From Patescibacteria group bacterium (GTDB taxonomy: Bacteria > Patescibacteriota > Minisyncoccia > Phycocordibacterales > XYD1-FULL-46-19): DNA of 8,512 nt. The stretch is taken from contig JAUPUJ010000025.1 in the NCBI GenBank assembly GCA_030917625.1, forward strand, positions 1 to 8,512, written 5' to 3'. The notes under the pieces were generated by a model that did no database searches, was not told the origin of the DNA, and saw nothing but the letters and a program-made list of their open reading frames with translations. Positions 5,350 through 8,512 of the stretch are shown here, in pieces. Position numbers and translations under genes: made by a program. Position 1 is the first letter of the stretch. Every line of letters begins with the position of its first letter.

Positions 5350-6816
5350 TTAGTCTTGATTCTTGGGTCTCATTAAAGGGAAAATTTGTGTCTCTCTAAC
5401 CGTCTTATTAGACAAGAAACTAAAAAGACGTTCACTGACTCCAAAACCAGAGCAAGGTGGCATGCCGTACTCCATGGCTTCCACAAAATCTGTATCATAC
5501 ATTTGCGCCTCCTTATCCCCCGCTGCTCTTAATTTACTTTGATCATCGAAACGCTCAGCTTGATCAATTGGATCATTAAGCTCAGAAAAACCTTTACCCA
5601 TTTCCGAACCAGCTAATAATACTTGAAAACGTTCCACCACTTCAGGGTTATCAGCTTTCTTTTTCGCTAGAGGTTCCATAAACACCGGCACATTAATTAA
5701 AAATCCTGGTCCCGCTATTTGCCGCCGACAATATTTCCATAAATTATCTACAGCTCGATTACGACTAAAACCATTTTTATCATATTTAATACCAAGACTA
5801 TCTATTTTAGCCATCATCTCAGTTAAATCTGCAGTCAAAACATTCACCCCAGTTTTTTCTAAAATAGTCGCCACATAATCATAAGTTTCCCAAGGACCAG
5901 CTAAATCAATGGCAAAATCTTTAATATTAAATTTAGTCGTACTAAAAGTTTTTAGCGCCACCTCTTGGTACAACTCTTTTACTAAGTCCATAGCTTTATT
6001 GTAATCACTATAAGCCCAATACCATTCAACTTGAGTATAATCTTGAAGGTGTTCGGCATCCATACCTTCATTACGAAAAATTCGGCCAATTTCAAAAACT
6101 TTAGGCATACCAGCCACCATCAAGCGCTTGAGCCATAACTCAGGAGAAATACGCAAAAAAACATCAAGATCAAGAGCATTATGATGAGTCACAAAAGGCT
6201 CAGCTTCTGCTCCCCCAGCTAGATTTTCCAAAACCGGAGTATCAACTTCAAGAAATCCTCTATCACTTAAAAAATTTCTAATACTAGACCAGAAAATAGA
6301 TCGTTTAATCACAATATCTTTAACTTCCTCATTGGTTAAAATATCTAAATATCTTTTGCGTAAACGCTCTTCTTCATCTTTTAAGCCATGCCATTTTTCA
6401 GGCAGAGACCTTAGACTTTTAGACAAAATAGTCCAGTTACTTATTTCCAAACTTTTTTCACCGCGCTTAGTAGTAAAAGCTACACCTGTAACGTGAACAA
6501 AGTCACCAACATCAAGAGTGTTTTGAAAAAGCTCGAAACTAGTTGCTGATAAATTGTCGGCTTTAATAACGACCTGCATCGCACTAGTGCCATCATAAAC
6601 ATCAGCAAAAACTAACCCACCCTGCCCGCGCATAGCCATAATTCTACCGGCTATAGAGACGGTGCTACTAGCTTCTTCTAATGCAGTAAAATCAGCTAAA
6701 ATTTGATTTATTTCTAAACTATCAGCCACTTGAGCTGGATACGGATCAATACCAGCCTCTTTTAAAAGAGAGAGTTTTTTTAATCTTTCTTGCCTAATTT
6801 CTTCTAAAGAAGCCAT
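5350..6816 (-). CDS. lysS: Lysyl-tRNA synthetase, class II
   Basis: Charges tRNA-Lys with lysine using ATP in the cytoplasm; 488 residues, normal for bacterial LysS. Order seen: N-terminal helix, OB-fold anticodon-binding domain (about 54-135, VSIAGRIMAMRGQGG), class II motif 1 (about 170-197, ending GFLEVDTPVLE), motif 2 (FRNEGMDAEHLQDYTQVE, 247-264), the lysine-pocket region GSEMGKGFSELNDP (403-416) and motif 3 (SGFGVSERL with R463, 456-464), ending FPLMRPK. Motif 2 reads AEHLQDYTQVE where E. coli reads RHNPEFTMME. The glycines of motif 3 sit one position closer to the arginine than in E. coli. I take this as a lineage variant; the enzyme looks complete. ATG 6816 follows greA by 12 bp, so the two form one operon. 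AsnRS or AspRS is unlikely given the length and the KGFSELNDP segment. Confidence 0.95.
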   Translation of the reverse strand: MASLEEIRQERLKKLSLLKEAGIDPYPAQVADSLEINQILADFTALEEASSTVSIAGRIMAMRGQGGLVFADVYDGTSAMQVVIKADNLSATSFELFQNTLDVGDFVHVTGVAFTTKRGEKSLEISNWTILSKSLRSLPEKWHGLKDEEERLRKRYLDILTNEEVKDIVIKRSIFWSSIRNFLSDRGFLEVDTPVLENLAGGAEAEPFVTHHNALDLDVFLRISPELWLKRLMVAGMPKVFEIGRIFRNEGMDAEHLQDYTQVEWYWAYSDYNKAMDLVKELYQEVALKTFSTTKFNIKDFAIDLAGPWETYDYVATILEKTGVNVLTADLTEMMAKIDSLGIKYDKNGFSRNRAVDNLWKYCRRQIAGPGFLINVPVFMEPLAKKKADNPEVVERFQVLLAGSEMGKGFSELNDPIDQAERFDDQSKLRAAGDKEAQMYDTDFVEAMEYGMPPCSGFGVSERLFSFLSNKTVRETQIFPLMRPKNQD

Positions 6817-6828
6817 TTACTTAGATAA

Positions 6829-7299
6829 TTATTTAACTTCAATTATAGCATACTCTATTTCTCCTTTTGGAGTAGAGACCATAATTTTAGTGTCTTTTTT
6901 TTGATTCATGAGGGCACTACCAAGTGGTGATTGGTAAGAAATTTTACCTTCAGCCATATTAGCCTCTTCGGAACCAACAATAGTATAAGTCACTTCACTA
7001 CCACCCACTTTTTTAACAGTCACCTCCGAACCAACATTTACATCTCCGGTTTTATTTTTTTGCTTACCAATAATAACAGCTGACTGCAAAATAGTTTGAA
7101 GTTCTTTAATTCTATCTTCTATATCAGCTTGTTTGTCTCTGGCTTCATGATACTCAGCATTTTCTGATAGATCGCCGAGGGATTTAGCATATTCTAATTG
7201 TTCGGCAACATTTTTACGTTCAACTTTTTTAAGATTTTCTAATTCAGCCATTAATTGATCATATTTTTCTTGGCTTAAGTATTCGGTTTGTTGATCCAT
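6829..7299 (-). CDS. greA: Transcription elongation factor GreA
   Basis: Binds RNA polymerase in its secondary channel and stimulates cleavage of backtracked RNA. The length of 156 residues is close to the E. coli protein. Seen: an N-terminal coiled-coil hairpin (about 8-75) whose tip holds GDLSENAEYHEAR (42-54), with the acidic pair D43 and E46 that position the catalytic metal in GreA, then a compact C-terminal FKBP-like domain (about 80-156) with GSEEANMAEGKISYQSPLG. Start ATG 7299. No Shine-Dalgarno is seen; the leader is A/T-rich. It has its own promoter about 60 bp upstream and is followed by lysS. Confidence 0.96.
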   Translation of the reverse strand: MDQQTEYLSQEKYDQLMAELENLKKVERKNVAEQLEYAKSLGDLSENAEYHEARDKQADIEDRIKELQTILQSAVIIGKQKNKTGDVNVGSEVTVKKVGGSEVTYTIVGSEEANMAEGKISYQSPLGSALMNQKKDTKIMVSTPKGEIEYAIIEVK

Positions 7300-7364
7300 A
7301 TTTTTTTATATCTTTAAGAGTAATGAATTTTTTCCAGAAAAACCTTAGATTTTCTAGTGGCCAC

Positions 7365-7393
7365 AGTATATCTTAAAAAATGAAGAGCGTCAA
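7365..7393 (-). promoter_or_regulatory. Promoter of greA-lysS
   Basis: Minus-strand TTGACG (7388-7393), a 17-bp spacer and TATACT (7365-7370): five of six matches in each hexamer at ideal spacing. Transcription would start near 7358, giving a leader of about 60 nt. It begins just after the NUDIX stop codon (7400), and no terminator lies between, so read-through from the upstream genes is also possible. Confidence 0.75.
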
Positions 7394-7399
7394 AAAGGC

Positions 7400-7834
7400 C
7401 TATTTAGACTTTTCTAAGTCTTGTTTAATGACTTTTAAATTGTCAGATTTAAATAATTGCACCCACGGATGAAAAAGAGGTGTGGGCAGAGAATTAAAAT
7501 CACACCAATCCAAATCGGTAAATTTATCAGGTTCTATTATCTGTGGTACTCCAGAATCCCAATCACAAGTCACCCATAAAGTAACATAATGTTTACACTC
7601 ATCTACAAAAATATCATTTGTAAAAGCTCTAACTTTCGGATTTTTACCAACCACACCCGTCTCTTCCAACAATTCTCGCAGCGCAGTCTCTTCAATTGTC
7701 TCCCCAAACTCTAAGTGGCCTCCTGGCACCGACCAACTCCCTGTTCCATGAGCTCCCCGCCTTTTACCCATTAAAAATTTCCCGTTTTTAAATACAAAAA
7801 CTCCCACCCCTATTCTTGGTATATTTTTTTCCAT
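7400..7834 (-). CDS. NUDIX hydrolase, NUDT15/MTH1-like
   Basis: A 144-residue NUDIX hydrolase that should cleave a nucleoside diphosphate linked to another moiety with Mg2+. With ATG at 7834 as residue 1, the complete NUDIX box runs 39-61: G39, E45, R53-E54, E57-E58, G60 (GX5EX7REUXEEXGU). The stretch KRRGAHGTGSWSVPGGHLEF (24-43) and the later KHYVTLWV closely resemble NUDT15-type nucleoside triphosphate diphosphatases, so clean-up of damaged or unusual (d)NTPs is a reasonable guess; the substrate cannot be read from sequence. An in-frame TTG at 7843 would overlap the upstream stop and add three residues. I prefer the ATG, which begins 1 bp after that stop. The near-overlap with the PBP2 gene suggests coupled translation rather than a shared biochemical role. 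Confidence 0.9.
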   Translation of the reverse strand: MEKNIPRIGVGVFVFKNGKFLMGKRRGAHGTGSWSVPGGHLEFGETIEETALRELLEETGVVGKNPKVRAFTNDIFVDECKHYVTLWVTCDWDSGVPQIIEPDKFTDLDWCDFNSLPTPLFHPWVQLFKSDNLKVIKQDLEKSK

Positions 7835-7835
7835 T

Positions 7836-8512
7836 TTATTCAAAATATTCTGGAGTTTCGTAAGCCATCCAATCTAAGAGTCGTCTCATCGCTACTCCAC
7901 CTCCCGTACTGCCACCATATTTACCACCTTCAAGAACTACCACAAAAGAGTATCGCGGTTTATTGTAAGGAAAGAAACCTACAATCCACGCATTCACCCG
8001 GCTTTTAGTAGCATCAATTTCAGCGGTACCAGATTTGGATGCTACTTGCACATTGGGGGTATTTAAACTACCACCAGTCCCTTCAGTTACCACTTGGCGC
8101 ATACCTTCTTGAATCACCTTAAAATCATCTTGAGCAATATTAATCCGACGAGCTATTTTAGGTTTTTGAGGATTAGCTAAAAGGGTTGGTTCCAATAGGG
8201 TGCCACCATTAGCGATCATCGCAATAGAGCGCAACATCTCTACAGGTGTAATTTGATAACCATATTGGCCAATAGAAGTCAGGAAAGTGTCACCTAAACG
8301 CCAATCACCATCTTCATAGTATTTTGCTTTCCACTCTGGATTTGGAATTACACCCACTGATTCATTATTTAATTCAATATTAGTTTTTTCTCCTAAGCCA
8401 AACATATGAGAGTATTCGTAAATCTTAGAAATACCCAAACCTTTTTGATTATTAAAACCGCCACCAACATGAAAAAAGTAAATATTAGAAGAGAAAGCAA
8501 GGGCTTTTCTCA
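7836..8512 (-). CDS. mrdA: Penicillin-binding protein 2, C-terminal part (N-terminus beyond right edge)
   Basis: The frame is open to the right edge and ends with TAA at 7838-7836, giving 224 visible residues of the transpeptidase domain. Seen: the SxN motif as S-S-N (8484-8492) in AFSSNIYFFHVGGG, then FGLGEKTNIEL, GQYGYQITPVEMLRSIAMIANGG, and the third motif as K-S-G (8028-8036, KSGTAE). KSG in place of KTG is usual in PBP2, and the SSN-IYFFHVG wording also fits PBP2 (elongation-type, paired with RodA) better than FtsI. The SxxK serine lies outside the window. It differs clearly from the ftsI product, so this is a second, distinct transpeptidase. The protein ends about 50 residues after KSG with no PASTA domain. 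A NUDIX gene follows immediately. Confidence 0.88.
   Translation of the reverse strand, partial: RKALAFSSNIYFFHVGGGFNNQKGLGISKIYEYSHMFGLGEKTNIELNNESVGVIPNPEWKAKYYEDGDWRLGDTFLTSIGQYGYQITPVEMLRSIAMIANGGTLLEPTLLANPQKPKIARRINIAQDDFKVIQEGMRQVVTEGTGGSLNTPNVQVASKSGTAEIDATKSRVNAWIVGFFPYNKPRYSFVVVLEGGKYGGSTGGGVAMRRLLDWMAYETPEYFE

Noticed and set aside
7329..7342. TTTTT-CCAG-AAAAA hairpin as a terminator for the NUDIX gene
   Set aside because: Purely A/T pairs and located downstream of the greA promoter, so more likely a chance feature of the greA leader.
1..8512. tRNA or rRNA genes, CRISPR arrays, insertion sequences, alternative genetic code
   Set aside because: No tRNA or rRNA gene, regularly spaced repeat, transposase or terminal inverted repeat pair was seen, and all genes read cleanly with the standard bacterial code.

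Overview
The window looks like part of a chromosome from a Candidate Phyla Radiation bacterium (Patescibacteria, probably the Parcubacteria/Paceibacteria side). This is inferred from three things: AT-rich, densely packed core genes; short mraZ, rsmH, FtsL-like and ftsI genes run almost end to end; and LysRS and RsmH proteins that depart from the usual bacterial signature wording. The standard bacterial code works throughout, and no gene needs an in-frame TGA to be read through. I could not search any database, so the lineage call rests on recognition only.

Layout, from right to left because nearly everything is on the minus strand. At the right edge is the C-terminal half of a PBP2-type (elongation) transpeptidase, followed with almost no gap by a NUDT15-like NUDIX hydrolase. 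A clear sigma70-type promoter then starts a greA-lysS pair. A strong hairpin terminator, usable in both directions, separates lysS from a lone plus-strand gene for a 70-residue protein of unknown function. That gene has an exact-consensus promoter, the only strong Shine-Dalgarno sequence found beside a start here, and the terminator. A divergent intergenic region of about 265 bp follows. It holds the mraZ promoter, two TGGG boxes 10 bp apart typical of MraZ autoregulation, a perfect DnaA box and a structured mraZ leader. The division operon mraZ-rsmH-ftsL-ftsI comes next.

Immediately downstream of ftsI the character changes. Two minus-strand genes with visibly higher GC and beta-rich, phage-tail-like sequences occupy the left 1.26 kb behind their own promoter. 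The first carries a textbook twin-arginine (Tat) signal peptide with an AxA cleavage site. The second has no signal and runs off the left edge.

Together the core genes cover cell-wall synthesis and division (PBP2, FtsI, FtsL-like, RsmH, MraZ), transcript elongation (GreA), tRNA charging (LysRS) and nucleotide clean-up (NUDIX). The parts most deserving attention are the exported tail-like gene pair, the orphan small gene with its unusually strong expression signals, and the mraZ control region.
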